Notes: generated by a model from the sequence alone, not told the origin. 64,000 nt of DNA from Yersinia enterocolitica (GCA_002082245.2 NBTC02000002.1:1984001-2048000), one strand, 5' to 3'. Positions 52,217-60,826 are shown, numbered from the stretch's first letter. Made by a program: numbers and translations.

Positions 52217-54892
52217 TTACTCCTCCAAATCATCAGGCATCATGAGCACCACGAAGTGAGGCTGCTTACCGTCAATTCTGAGCGTTTTCTTAGTGATCCC
52301 CTTGCTCGGTTTATCCAACATACCGGCATCCACGAGAGCCTGAGCAAAAGCCACCGCATTGGCACCTACGGCAATCTCGTTTCGAAAGACTGAGGGAAAA
52401 GTATGAAATACCAATGTATCGAGTCCCGGCTTTTTCTCTCGATATCCCGCCAAATCCTTTATTGGTAAATCTCGCGGATCCGTTTCAGGATGTGGTAAAT
52501 AACGGCTATAACCGAAGCGTTGCAAGAAAGATTCAGCCTGTTCCGCCCATGCTTTTGATTCACGATTACCCATACCAAAATCATTAACCCATGCATTAAA
52601 GCTATGTTGTAAAGCGTCACGGCACTCTTGCTCACTCCAACTGGTAAGGTGTTTGGAAAGCAGCAAAGCGGCTTCCAGTATGGCGAACCTCGATGCAACA
52701 CGGCGTACCTGCTCACTGGCTTCATCGGGTAATAATGCTATCCACCGACGTTCCGCATCCCTGACAGCTTTCGCTGCTACTTCTTTCTGGCTGGCTAGAC
52801 ATTTTATCCATGCCCGCCCTACCGCACCGTAGTGGTCTTTACAGGCATCTCGCATAGCATCTGCATGCGCTTTACCGTCCTTATAGCCGTGGTATTCAGT
52901 TGCTTTGGTAATAGGGACATTTAATAACCGCACCAGTTGACCGGCATTCACTTTGCCTCCATCAGCTCGGATATAACTCTCAAGGTCGATTTCACCTGTA
53001 CTGAATGCCATTGCTCGCCAACGTTTCACATCCCGATTACCGCCCTCCTTGGCCCCCTGAATTTTGCCAACCCCGTTAAATAAGGCGTAAGCAGCATCAG
53101 CAACTGCGCGTTTATTGCTGCCTTGCCCTATCTCATCCAGCGGCATAAAACCGTCATTGTGCGCCGCAGCCTCATTTACCAAGCCCAATGCTGTTGAGTA
53201 CCACGTCAGTTTCAGCGCTTCGGGTTCACCATAAACAGTGGTAGCCGCGTTACCCGTCGTGGTTTTACCCGCGGAGGAGCCACCGAATAAATGAACACCA
53301 AAACCATCCGCACCAGCCAAACCAATCAGCGGAGCAGAAAAGGCACAGGCAATACCCAACATCATGGAGGGATTACCTCGAGCAAGTTTGGCCACATTGT
53401 TGCGCCAGCTCTCTGGGGTCCCTTTAGTGGTGTAGCCTTTTGCCGCCGATGAGCGACCATTAAAGAGTACCGGGGTTGCAGGTGCGCCAATCACCGAACC
53501 ATCCGGCATGATGTATGCACCGCACTGCCAGCCAGTAGCATTGGCAACTGTCCAAAGCTGCCGCTCTCCACTGCGTTGCAGGTAGTCAGCCAGTATTGCC
53601 CGTAATCCACTTTTGGCTGTGATAGATAAACCACCAGCTCGCAGCCGCGACCAGCCTTCCCGCTCGCCAATGTCACGCATGGGTAAAGCTTCTGAACGTT
53701 CGGTACTGTTACCCTCCGGCGTCCAGGAGAGGATCAGATACCGCTCGTTATCGTCTTCACCTATCCCCGCAACGGATATCGGGTCACTCAGCCAACTTTC
53801 TCTTTCCGTAATATTGCCGTTACTTTTATCCAGTTTGGGTTCAACCCAATACATGCCCCCTTTACGCTCATCAACATAGGGACGCCTGACATCCTGAGGC
53901 TCCGCTACCGGAGGCACCTCTTCTGCCAAAATATGTGGTTGATATAGAGAATCAGCAAACGCGGTAATACTCGTATCCAGTCCATACTGCTGACGGTAAT
54001 CATCCCAGTCGGCTTTATGGTCTGTCGGTGGTAAGGCAACCCAGCCATTCACAGCGGTAGCCGCTTTTTCAGCAGACTCCCTCCCGACATTCTTTTCACC
54101 GGGTTTAAGGTCGTTATCAGCAGCAATGATAATTTTCGCATCAGGCCAACGTTCCCGGCAGGCTTTCGCTATATGGATCAGGTTCCCTTCATCAATAGCA
54201 GCCAGCACAACCCCATCACTCAGTAACGAAACTGTAACGCCGGTTGCGTTACCCTCAGCAATTAACACCGTTACAACCAGCTCATCATTCAGTGCAGTTG
54301 GAAGTCTCACTGGAATGAATGAACCTTTCTTGATGGTGCCGGATATCAGTCGTTTGGTACCATCAGGCTTAATCACTTGCGCACCCGTGACTACACCCTC
54401 CATTGTTTGCAGTACCAGCAGCAAAGAACCGTCACTCAATAGGGCTTGAGGGGGGCTTGGAAGCCCCTTATTAAGTAGGTACTGAGATTCGCCAGGTACC
54501 GTTTTCGCCACCAACTCCGCAACCTTATCCGCTATCGGGATACCGGGTTGTACCGGCTGTTTTACATATTTAGCAGGCACCGTCGCAGACACTCGCGAGT
54601 CGGGATCCATTCCCAGTGCGTCTGCTACCATGACCGCCGCCTCAGTGGAGGTGCATTGCTTAACTTTCTGTACCAGCTCAAGCCCATCACCGGCACCACA
54701 CTGATTACAGAAATGAGTCCCACGTCCATCCTGATCATCAAATCGGAATCTGTCTTTGCCACCACATGCAGGACAAGCAGAATGGTCGCGAGGTCTTTCC
54801 GGTACATCAATACCGAGATAACCAAGAATATCGCGCCAACGGTTGGTGGCCTGAGCCGTAACTTCACGGATCAAATCAATGGGCTGTTTCAT
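52217..54892 (-). CDS. Primase-helicase of the P4 alpha type (zinc ribbon, TOPRIM, DUF927)
   Basis: An 891-residue replication protein. Residues about 38-70 form a primase zinc ribbon (C-P-A-C-G-G-K-D-R-F-R-F, then C-N-Q-C-G). A TOPRIM-like domain (about 205-290) has I-A-E-G-N-A-T-G and A-D-N-D. A DUF927 helicase part follows (about 350-680), with Walker A G-G-S-S-A-G-K-T-T-T and Walker B-like F-M-P-L-D-E-I. P4 alpha has similar functions and binds short origin iterons. Here iteron clusters lie at 18396 and 60681. It is the largest early gene, and its start overlaps the next gene by 17 bases. Confidence 0.9.
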   Translation of the reverse strand: MKQPIDLIREVTAQATNRWRDILGYLGIDVPERPRDHSACPACGGKDRFRFDDQDGRGTHFCNQCGAGDGLELVQKVKQCTSTEAAVMVADALGMDPDSRVSATVPAKYVKQPVQPGIPIADKVAELVAKTVPGESQYLLNKGLPSPPQALLSDGSLLLVLQTMEGVVTGAQVIKPDGTKRLISGTIKKGSFIPVRLPTALNDELVVTVLIAEGNATGVTVSLLSDGVVLAAIDEGNLIHIAKACRERWPDAKIIIAADNDLKPGEKNVGRESAEKAATAVNGWVALPPTDHKADWDDYRQQYGLDTSITAFADSLYQPHILAEEVPPVAEPQDVRRPYVDERKGGMYWVEPKLDKSNGNITERESWLSDPISVAGIGEDDNERYLILSWTPEGNSTERSEALPMRDIGEREGWSRLRAGGLSITAKSGLRAILADYLQRSGERQLWTVANATGWQCGAYIMPDGSVIGAPATPVLFNGRSSAAKGYTTKGTPESWRNNVAKLARGNPSMMLGIACAFSAPLIGLAGADGFGVHLFGGSSAGKTTTGNAATTVYGEPEALKLTWYSTALGLVNEAAAHNDGFMPLDEIGQGSNKRAVADAAYALFNGVGKIQGAKEGGNRDVKRWRAMAFSTGEIDLESYIRADGGKVNAGQLVRLLNVPITKATEYHGYKDGKAHADAMRDACKDHYGAVGRAWIKCLASQKEVAAKAVRDAERRWIALLPDEASEQVRRVASRFAILEAALLLSKHLTSWSEQECRDALQHSFNAWVNDFGMGNRESKAWAEQAESFLQRFGYSRYLPHPETDPRDLPIKDLAGYREKKPGLDTLVFHTFPSVFRNEIAVGANAVAFAQALVDAGMLDKPSKGITKKTLRIDGKQPHFVVLMMPDDLEE

Positions 54893-55124
54893 CGACTCCC
54901 TCCTCGTAAGCGGCGACCTTTAAGCTATCGATGTATCTTGCCAGAGCAGCATGTAAGCAACCTGTTATTGCTGAATTATCAAATTCACCGGCATCAATCC
55001 GTTGATAAACTTCAGTTACAGGGACCTCAATCAAAGGTAACCACACATCGCTTCGCAACACATGAATCGTGATACTAGGAATTCCATAAAGAGGAATTGT
55101 TTGTCCTACCATATATTTAGTCAT
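54876..55124 (-). CDS. Hypothetical early phage protein
   Basis: An 82-residue protein (G-Q-T-I-P-L-Y-G-I-P-S-I-T, then Y-Q-R-I-D-A-G-E-F-D-N-S-A). No known domain. It overlaps the primase start by 17 bases and the gene before it by four bases, so it belongs to the early operon. Confidence 0.65.
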   Translation of the reverse strand: MTKYMVGQTIPLYGIPSITIHVLRSDVWLPLIEVPVTEVYQRIDAGEFDNSAITGCLHAALARYIDSLKVAAYEEGVDETAH

Positions 55125-55516
55125 GCTGCGTTTCCCCCACTGAATACCAGCCCATGCCGGTTATCTTGAGGATTAGCCAAAGTCTCTACGACTGTAGCCT
55201 TCATGACTTCCGTCATTGTCTCGACGCCGTGCGGTGTCAATTTACTGTTATCTTTACTCAGCATCTGAGTGTAGGTTTCCACAAGAATCCGCGAGCCGTC
55301 ATCACGCCCGAACTCCTGAAAACAAAGCACTTCCAAAGAATGAATAAGGCAATTACAAATTGCTGCCTCAGTTAAATTTTCCAGAACAACAACCTTTCTA
55401 GAATTAATAATGACATTGGCAATGGATTCGCCTCTATTTCGTTTCTGACAATAAGCGATAAATGCCACTGCAATATGTTTACGATTTAATTCGATTGAAT
55501 GATTCAGGTTCGTCAT
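55121..55516 (-). CDS. Hypothetical early phage protein
   Basis: A 131-residue protein, start N-L-N-H-S-I-E-L-N-R-K-H-I-A-V-A-F-I-A-Y. The start at 55516 has AAAGGA upstream; an in-frame ATG 21 bases earlier is possible. Helical with two Cys and a Gly/Asn-rich C-terminus. No family is recognised. Its stop overlaps the next start by four bases. Confidence 0.6.
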   Translation of the reverse strand: MTNLNHSIELNRKHIAVAFIAYCQKRNRGESIANVIINSRKVVVLENLTEAAICNCLIHSLEVLCFQEFGRDDGSRILVETYTQMLSKDNSKLTPHGVETMTEVMKATVVETLANPQDNRHGLVFSGGNAA

Positions 55517-55629
55517 AAATATATCCTTTCCTTTCATCAGGCCGAGCGAGTCCCCAGCCTGATGGCTGTCATTTTTGAGATGTTGGAATGCTAACTAATT
55601 AAATACAGGGCATTTAGCTATTGGCTTTA

Positions 55630-55833
55630 TCAAGGCGCTCCATTTTGTCCGGCCTCCCGCTCAAGCAAATGAACCGCAACTGGCCCGGCGAGATCCAGTG
55701 CTAGACCTAGTAATTCCTTTTCGTCAGTAGTATCTAATTCAACATTGGATTCAAACATCAACAGCAAGAGAGCATTTAATTGACCAGCCTTATGCGTGGC
55801 AATATCCAGAGGTACTGATTCACTGGCTTTCAT
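55630..55833 (-). CDS. Hypothetical small early protein
   Basis: A 67-residue helical, acidic protein (A-T-H-K-A-G-Q-L-N-A-L-L-L-L-M-F-E, then E-L-L-G-L-A-L-D-L-A-G-P-V-A). Located in the leftward early operon two bases after the DUF4222 gene. No family recognised. Confidence 0.6.
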   Translation of the reverse strand: MKASESVPLDIATHKAGQLNALLLLMFESNVELDTTDEKELLGLALDLAGPVAVHLLEREAGQNGAP

Positions 55834-55835
55834 GG

Positions 55836-56006
55836 TTATGCTCTCCAGATAAAGGTAAATTCAGTAACGAACCGTGCCAGCGGCATAATGCAGGGCGATG
55901 AATATCCGTCACGGCTAAAGGTAACGCGATTAAAGGCAACGGAATCGACAGTGACCAATGAGCCATGACTGTCTTTGTAACGATCATTTGGCTGTGGCTG
56001 GCCCAT
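55836..56006 (-). CDS. DUF4222-domain protein
   Basis: A 56-residue protein with the family pattern: N-D-R-Y-K-D-S-H-G-S-L-V-T-V-D-S-V, then R-V-T-F-x-R-D-G-Y-x-x-P-C-x-x-P-L-x-R-F, ending K/E-F-T-F. The role of the family is unknown; it is common in lambdoid early regions. It overlaps the gene upstream by 23 bases. Confidence 0.75.
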   Translation of the reverse strand: MGQPQPNDRYKDSHGSLVTVDSVAFNRVTFSRDGYSSPCIMPLARFVTEFTFIWRA

Positions 56007-56181
56007 AATTCACCCCCTTAATATTTTTCGCCGCTTTTTCAGCGCGTTCCTGAGCGATCCAAAGAAGTTCATAACCCGTGTCGTTACCATCCTCACTAGC
56101 AATTAGCATTGAACTGACTTTTAAAATTGAAGCAATTTCACTGAGAAGATCGGAAACTTCGCAGGGCGCTAATTTATCCAT
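55984..56181 (-). CDS. Hypothetical small early protein
   Basis: A 65-residue helical protein (E-V-S-D-L-L-S-E-I-A-S-I-L-K-V-S-S-M-L, then W-I-A-Q-E-R-A-E-K-A-A-K). It resembles short phage proteins coupled to regulators, but no family is named. Its start overlaps the ORF6N gene stop by eight bases. Confidence 0.6.
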   Translation of the reverse strand: MDKLAPCEVSDLLSEIASILKVSSMLIASEDGNDTGYELLWIAQERAEKAAKNIKGVNYGPATAK

Positions 56182-56968
56182 GAGTCACCCCCATAACATC
56201 GGACAGATTGATGCTATGTACTGCCAGCCATGCTTCGCGAGGCCATGATTTTACAGAGCCATACTGTGGGTCAGGCACAATCTCTGGTTTAAAACCATTC
56301 TCAAGACACCATTTGCGCAATGGATGCCATGCGAACTTCAAGTGAGTCACGTTCTCCACCGCTTTCACCGTGGCATGCTTTGTACTTTCCCCCAGCCGTT
56401 CTTCCAGTACACGACATTTGCGAGTCGCGGCACTTAGTTTGCCGAGGGCGCTGGCTTCACGTTTCCGGCTAATCTGACCTTTGGTGCGAACAGCTTTATC
56501 GGCGCGTTGCTTTTCAGCTAAGCGGCCTTGCTCGGAGTCGATAGCCAGTTGAAGGATTTCCAGACGACTGAGGTCGGGAATGGTTGCAGGTGCTGGCAAT
56601 GCATCACGTCGGGAGAAGTAAAACTCAGTGAGGTCATTGAAGTAGTCCCACGCCTGATCCGTTTCTAACATCTTCGCGTGATTGGCCGCACCGCGCTCAG
56701 TCCAGAGCATAAGTGAGCGAGTTTTTGGCGAGATTTGCAGTTCGCTTAAAACTAGTCGCAAATTGTTGAGTTCAGTACCAACCACTTTGAAGAAGTGCTT
56801 ACCCTCAACAAAACGGGATTTATTTTCATGGTGGTTTTGCTGAATACGAATCACCGTTGTGCCATACCCAGCCGCAAGCTGCTCGGTGGTTGCCACACGC
56901 TGACCGCGATACTCAATAACCTGCAAATCTTTGGCCGCTAGCGGAGCCAGTTCAGTTTTTTTAGACAT
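56174..56968 (-). CDS. ORF6N-domain phage regulator
   Basis: A 264-residue protein. The N-terminal ORF6N domain reads L-Q-V-I-E-Y-R-G-Q-R-V-A-T-T-E-Q-L-A-A-G-Y-G-T, N-x-x-R-N-x-x-R-F and E-G-K-H-F-F-K-V. A KilA-like linker and a Lys/Arg-rich C-terminal half follow, with H-P-L-R-K-W-C-L-E-N-G. Such proteins are DNA-binding antirepressor-like regulators. AGGGGG precedes the ATG at 56968. The gene overlaps the one before it by eight bases. Confidence 0.82.
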   Translation of the reverse strand: MSKKTELAPLAAKDLQVIEYRGQRVATTEQLAAGYGTTVIRIQQNHHENKSRFVEGKHFFKVVGTELNNLRLVLSELQISPKTRSLMLWTERGAANHAKMLETDQAWDYFNDLTEFYFSRRDALPAPATIPDLSRLEILQLAIDSEQGRLAEKQRADKAVRTKGQISRKREASALGKLSAATRKCRVLEERLGESTKHATVKAVENVTHLKFAWHPLRKWCLENGFKPEIVPDPQYGSVKSWPREAWLAVHSINLSDVMGVTHG

Positions 56969-57419
56969 TGCACACCCCCTGCTCATTTTTCGCATCATGC
57001 TCTTCAAACCGTACGATGTTATGTACCGCCTCTGCCCACCAATACACCTGCAACCGTTGCTGCTCGTTCTCAATCAGAGGAATAACAACCGTCAACAAAT
57101 GAAGCAGACCTTCTTTAACGCGAAGTAACCGAGTGCGGGATACATTCTCGCTGGTGTCAGGGATTGGCTTACCATGGCTGCCCATCAGTTCAGCAATCAG
57201 GGCTTGAGTTTCTTTGTATGAAGGTGGGTAGATATCATCCTCATCAAGGAGCTGCATGATGCTGGTGATCTGAACGTTGCTTAACCGGCGCTCTGTAGCC
57301 CCCAAGAGAACAGTGGCAGATGCTTTATCAAGGCTTTCAGCTTCACCACGCCATGACAGTTTGAGAGCACCACCAGCAGCGTCTAATGCGCTAAATTCAA
57401 CACGGTATTTTTTAAGCAT
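56961..57419 (-). CDS. Hypothetical early phage protein
   Basis: A 152-residue protein beginning L-K-K-Y-R-V-E-F-S-A-L-D-A-A-G-G-A-L-K-L. The start at 57419 has AGGGGG eight bases upstream, the same arrangement as the ORF6N gene. The protein has S-R-T-R-L-L-R-V-K-E-G-L-L-H-L-L and an Asp/Glu-rich end. No family is recognised. It overlaps the Ash-like gene by eight bases. Confidence 0.65.
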   Translation of the reverse strand: MLKKYRVEFSALDAAGGALKLSWRGEAESLDKASATVLLGATERRLSNVQITSIMQLLDEDDIYPPSYKETQALIAELMGSHGKPIPDTSENVSRTRLLRVKEGLLHLLTVVIPLIENEQQRLQVYWWAEAVHNIVRFEEHDAKNEQGVCNV

Positions 57420-57606
57420 TGCATACCCCCTGTGCAGGAATACGACCAGCAAAGGAAAGTACGAACTGACCAGCCAGGGAGCGACGGGCATCTTGTTCAG
57501 AATGGGCAGTGACTGATTCACGGTGTGGCTTAGCGTTCAAGTCAGAACGACACACTGCGAGAAAGAGATACTGAAATTTAGGGCGAGTTTGGGTATGATT
57601 TAACAT
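57412..57606 (-). CDS. Ash/host cell division inhibitor Icd-like protein
   Basis: A 64-residue protein with the Phage_ASH/Icd pattern: F-Q-Y-L-F-L-A-V-C-R-S-D, then A-K-P-H-R-E-S-V-T-A-H-S-E-Q-D-A-R-R, L-A-G-Q-F-V-L-S-F-A-G-R-I-P. It may inhibit host division, as reported for Icd of P1. GAGG lies before the ATG. The frame stays open for 233 more codons upstream, and longer Ash proteins exist in P4-like elements, so the true start is uncertain. It is the first gene of the leftward early operon and is preceded by three GTTTAAAC sites. Confidence 0.75.
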   Translation of the reverse strand: MLNHTQTRPKFQYLFLAVCRSDLNAKPHRESVTAHSEQDARRSLAGQFVLSFAGRIPAQGVCNA

Positions 57607-57717
57607 AGCTACCTCGTTACTTACGTTAACGTTGGTGGTGAGACGCCTCAACAGTGTTCCCGCACTCTGAGGCGTCGCTATTTTGTTTATTACCTGTGCC
57701 TTACCTGTGGATAAGGT

Positions 57718-57772
57718 GTTTAAACAGGTTAACTCTGTTTGTTTAAACACGTCAACCATATTTTGTTTAAAC
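57718..57772. promoter_or_regulatory. Three GTTTAAAC palindromes (operator array)
   Basis: GTTTAAAC occurs at 57718-57725, 57741-57748 and 57765-57772, steps of 23 and 24 bases, with similar flanking bases (each followed by A, two variable bases, then TNAAC or TTCAC). The array lies between the divergent Ash-like and ribbon-helix-helix genes. It is a strong candidate for the prophage regulator's operators. Confidence 0.65.
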
Positions 57773-57838
57773 ACTTCACTAAATTTAAATCTTGTTGTAT
57801 TGTCGATCCTATTGAAGAAACTCCAAATGGCGGGCACC

Positions 57839-58042
57839 ATGGCGACAGGCCACAAGAACAATAAATCAACATACAAAGGGATTCGATTTCCCAACGATTT
57901 AATCGAAGAAATTGATGCAAGAGTAGAACGCGATAAAGAAGAAAACCCAAGTGCTAGCTTCTCTTCTTGGGTACTTGAGGCATGCGGACGTAAACTCAAA
58001 ATTGAACAGCGCAAGAAGTCCAAAGCAGAACCATCTGAGTAA
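57839..58042 (+). CDS. Ribbon-helix-helix protein (YlcI/YnfO-like)
   Basis: A 67-residue protein reading A-T-G-H-K-N-N-K-S-T-Y-K-G-I-R-F-P, then N-D-L-I-E-E-I-D-A-R and F-S-S-W-V-L-E-A-C. This is the YlcI/YnfO family of small Arc/MetJ-like DNA-binding proteins in lambdoid phages. The start is 57839, or 57827 with four more residues. It faces away from the leftward early operon and could bind the GTTTAAAC sites just upstream, which lie about 70-120 bases before the gene. Confidence 0.75.
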   Translation: MATGHKNNKSTYKGIRFPNDLIEEIDARVERDKEENPSASFSSWVLEACGRKLKIEQRKKSKAEPSE

Positions 58043-58307
58043 TCCCAAAGGGTAGCATTCACAGTGCTACCCTTTTCTTTGCCTGAACCGAATTGCAGTT
58101 CCGTTAAACTCGATAAATCAGAGTATTTGGGTAATGACTGCTGAGCTAAATATTTGGCTGAGTGGTGATCTCCACTATATTCTGGAGATTGGTATAGATT
58201 GCTTGCACCAGGTACTACGGAAGTTTCGTAGTTTAAATTTTGAGCGTCAGTATTACTTACTTTCAACTGACCCGAAATCACCGAGATAGCTATAATCTGA
58301 GACATAA
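58043..58307. other. Gap between convergent genes
   Basis: About 265 bases between the ribbon-helix-helix gene and the Bro-N gene. A hairpin soon after 58042 (GGGTAGC...GCTACCC, then TTTTCTTT) is a plausible terminator of the rightward gene. The minus strand is open in one frame here, continuous with the Ash-like gene. Confidence 0.5.
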
Positions 58308-58928
58308 TTACTGTATCCCCAGCTTGCCACCGCCAATAAACTCAAAAGGGATTTGCCCTATCTCATCAACCAATTTCTGGGCTTTCTGAAGTACAGGTAA
58401 ATCATCTTGGCGCTTGCGTAAGCGCCTACCAGCATCAGAAGAGTCTTCATTGGATGATTTCCAAGCCGTAGCAACAATGTTCTGCATCTGCTGGAGCGTC
58501 AGGCGAGTATCAGCGACCAATCCCCCTGACTCTTTGTCCATTAAATCCAAAGCCCAACGCCTCAAATCCTTGGCAACAGGAGTTTCAGCCAGCAATCCAA
58601 GTAAGTGCAAACCCCGAAGAGAGAAAATACGTATTTTCGTCTTAAGATTATTGCAACCCATTGTTTTTCCCGAGGTCACTGTTGTAATGACCTCGGTCAT
58701 ACTGGCGGTAAACTCATCTGAGTTGCTGTTGTATAAGTTGGTAACTGATTTCGCATTGGCATAGCCTAGCAACTTAGCCGACTCTTTAGCTGTTACCCAA
58801 ATCTTCCCATCACCATGATCAAAAGGAATTACAGTTTGATCTTTAAACTTCAGCACAATGGAATTAGAGGTAGTGCTAAATTCAGAGTGAGTTTGGCCGC
58901 TGCCAATTAAGGCATTTAATTTTTTCAT
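58308..58928 (-). CDS. Bro-N/antirepressor-like phage protein
   Basis: A 206-residue protein. Residues about 35-125 look like a Bro-N domain (I-W-V-T-A-K-E-S-A-K-L-L-G-Y-A-N-A-K-S-V-T, then I-R-I-F-S-L-R-G-L-H-L-L-G-L-L-A). The C-terminal part is helical (L-T-L-Q-Q-M-Q-N-I-V-A-T-A-W-K). It is a likely DNA-binding regulator of the lysogenic switch. It is transcribed leftward from about 100 bases after AlpA. No CI-type repressor is found beside it. Confidence 0.78.
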   Translation of the reverse strand: MKKLNALIGSGQTHSEFSTTSNSIVLKFKDQTVIPFDHGDGKIWVTAKESAKLLGYANAKSVTNLYNSNSDEFTASMTEVITTVTSGKTMGCNNLKTKIRIFSLRGLHLLGLLAETPVAKDLRRWALDLMDKESGGLVADTRLTLQQMQNIVATAWKSSNEDSSDAGRRLRKRQDDLPVLQKAQKLVDEIGQIPFEFIGGGKLGIQ

Positions 58929-59036
58929 GTTGAATTATCCTTCGTTAAATCATTTGGTAGCTGTAGCGACGGAAATCAAATGTTGGATTAAACCGAATGC
59001 AAGTACACGCAAGTAATGCACACCCTATATACATAA

Positions 59037-59234
59037 TTAGGCGACCTCCTTGCGGGATTCAGCAATACGTTGGTTGATCCATTCGTCAATTTCGCTTTCA
59101 ACGAAGGCAATAGAGCGGGTACCGATTTTTACTGGTTTGGGAAAGAGCCCCTCTGATATTAGGCGATAGATCCACGCTTTCCCGTACCCAGTTCGGCGCA
59201 TTGCTTCATTCATGCGAATGAGTGTATTAGACAT
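59037..59234 (-). CDS. alpA: AlpA-family transcriptional regulator
   Basis: A 65-residue MerR-like HTH protein. R-M-N-E-A-M-R-R-T-G-Y-G-K-A-W-I-Y-R-L-I forms the recognition part; G-L-F-P-K-P-V-K-I-G-T-R-S-I-A-F and E-I-D-E-W-I complete the AlpA pattern. In P4-like elements and CP4-57, AlpA-type proteins activate integrase or excision functions. It sits 1.6 kb from the integrase gene, with the accessory gene at 59390 between. Confidence 0.88.
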   Translation of the reverse strand: MSNTLIRMNEAMRRTGYGKAWIYRLISEGLFPKPVKIGTRSIAFVESEIDEWINQRIAESRKEVA

Positions 59235-59345
59235 TTATTCACCCCTTTAGATTACGAGTCACGTTTATAGACTTCGTTAGCCTTCAGAAGTGATTTTGTA
59301 CCACTAGATATGATGAGTGAAGGGAATAAAAAAAAAGATAATATA

Positions 59346-59375
59346 CCGGAAAGAAATTATTATGATTTCTTCCGG
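59346..59375 (-). terminator. Hairpin after the gene at 59390
   Basis: Stem CCGGAAGAAAT/ATTTCTTTCCGG with one extra base and a six-base loop, 15 bases after the stop codon, then an AT stretch and nine T on the minus strand. A likely terminator of the accessory gene. Confidence 0.7.
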
Positions 59376-59389
59376 AAAAAGTTTTTAAT

Positions 59390-60493
59390 TTAACTTTCCG
59401 AAAGGATTTTCTTTAGTAAATTGTTTAGATAACCACTACTCATAACTTCATTCGCCATAGGAACTAATGTCTTCCTTACTTTCTCTGTCGTATCGACATC
59501 GTAATCGTCATAAAATAAGATATCACCATAGTTTTTCATTGTGAGTTTTGAATTAGTGATAGTTGACAGTATTTTTAAATCAAAATAGGCCAAAAGCTTT
59601 AACGAATTCCATTTATTGATATGAGAAGATTTAACAACTCCGTCGGAAAACATTTTGTAAGGTACTGAGGTGTCCTGAAAAGTGGGAAATTGCCTTGCTT
59701 CGTTTACAAATTTCTTGAAGCTGTCAAAAAGAATATCATCTGGCGTATTCAAGTCTACTTCAGCCCAAACCCTTTGATTTAGCCCATATTGAGGCCATCC
59801 ATAGCCGTCAGGGATTTCTTTCAACGCCTTAATGTGATCACCATTTGGACTACCAGATATAATTTCGGAGATTATTTGATTGTTATCTTTATCATTCATT
59901 CCTCCAAAAAAACCATTGAGTTGATTTTCAAATGCTATAATTTTCATATCAATGAGTTTAACTGGAACTTGTCTTTGCCATCCAGTTGTGTACTTAAGAT
60001 CCTCTTTATAAATACTCGCATTATCCCCAGCTAAAATTTTGGTTACTGTGTCTGATATATCGAAAAACTCGGCATATATTCTTTCCTTTTTATCAACTTC
60101 GTATTCCTCCTTGCTTAGAAAGTCGTTACCTCCATCCAGATATTGCTCGTAGCTCTCTTTTTTCAACTCTTCGATATAATTTAGTGAATAAAAAACCTCA
60201 CGACGCTTCTCGAATGCTACCAAATACTGTATTGGTTCAAAATCTTTGGTTATCTCATCATATTTTTTTACATCAATAATTTCGGCAATACCACGAGGTG
60301 TTAATTTAATCTCGCTAAGTGTTGTAAATAACGATTCTGAATTTTCCAACTGAATTTCAATAGCCTTCATTTGCTCTTTAAATTCTTTTTCAGTTTTGGC
60401 AATCAAACCCATACGCCACCTCATGCCCTCATTAATCTGGGAACTATGCCAGCCAGTAGAGGTGCACTGGTTTTCGGGGATCAGCCTAGGCAT
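59390..60493 (-). CDS. Accessory protein, possibly DUF6387-like
   Basis: A 367-residue protein with no clear catalytic motif. Parts such as D-D-I-L-F-D-S-F-K-K-F-V-N-E-A-R and W-N-S-L-K-L-L-A-Y-F-D-L resemble DUF6387 proteins that sit next to integrases in enterobacterial elements; this is a weak match. It is AT-rich compared with its neighbours. The start at 60493 was chosen; a GTG at 60547 could add 18 residues. Its place between AlpA and integrase is a common cargo position and it may be a defence gene, though nothing proves it. Confidence 0.6.
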   Translation of the reverse strand: MPRLIPENQCTSTGWHSSQINEGMRWRMGLIAKTEKEFKEQMKAIEIQLENSESLFTTLSEIKLTPRGIAEIIDVKKYDEITKDFEPIQYLVAFEKRREVFYSLNYIEELKKESYEQYLDGGNDFLSKEEYEVDKKERIYAEFFDISDTVTKILAGDNASIYKEDLKYTTGWQRQVPVKLIDMKIIAFENQLNGFFGGMNDKDNNQIISEIISGSPNGDHIKALKEIPDGYGWPQYGLNQRVWAEVDLNTPDDILFDSFKKFVNEARQFPTFQDTSVPYKMFSDGVVKSSHINKWNSLKLLAYFDLKILSTITNSKLTMKNYGDILFYDDYDVDTTEKVRKTLVPMANEVMSSGYLNNLLKKILSES

Positions 60494-60680
60494 AGCCTTA
60501 TTCTCTTGAGGTCTACTATAAATCACCACTGTATACTCGTCCAGCACCCACCCTATCGATGCACAGCATCACTTCACATTTTCACATCAAACTGTGGTGA
60601 ACAATTTCAGCTGATCAATGGCATATTTAGGGTGATTTAGCTGAGTAAAGGCCAGGTTTTCGGAAGAGAACACGATTAGG

Positions 60681-60789
60681 GTCGGTTCAAATGGCCTAAA
60701 GTCGGTTCAGGGTCGGTTCAAAAAATGAATTAATTAACCTATAAATCAACAAACTAAAATATTGAACCGACTGAACCTACTGAACCGAC
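60681..60789. repeat. Right iteron cluster around a 42-bp AT-rich core
   Basis: GTCGGTTCA occurs at 60681-60689, 60701-60709 and 60712-60720. A 42-base AT-rich core follows (60721-60762), then three abutting inverted 9-mers at 60763-60789 (TGAACCGAC, TGAACCTAC, TGAACCGAC). The triplet is the mirror of that at 18396-18422, with one mismatch in 27. The core length is the same at both ends. It is a candidate origin or crr-like site for the P4-type primase. Confidence 0.7.
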
Positions 60790-60826
60790 CCTTTTTTATT
60801 CCTCACGGAAGAATTTTACCTAATCA

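Noticed and set aside
52459..52725. Open frame inside the primase gene
   Set aside because: Shifted frame within a clear 891-residue gene; no independent support.
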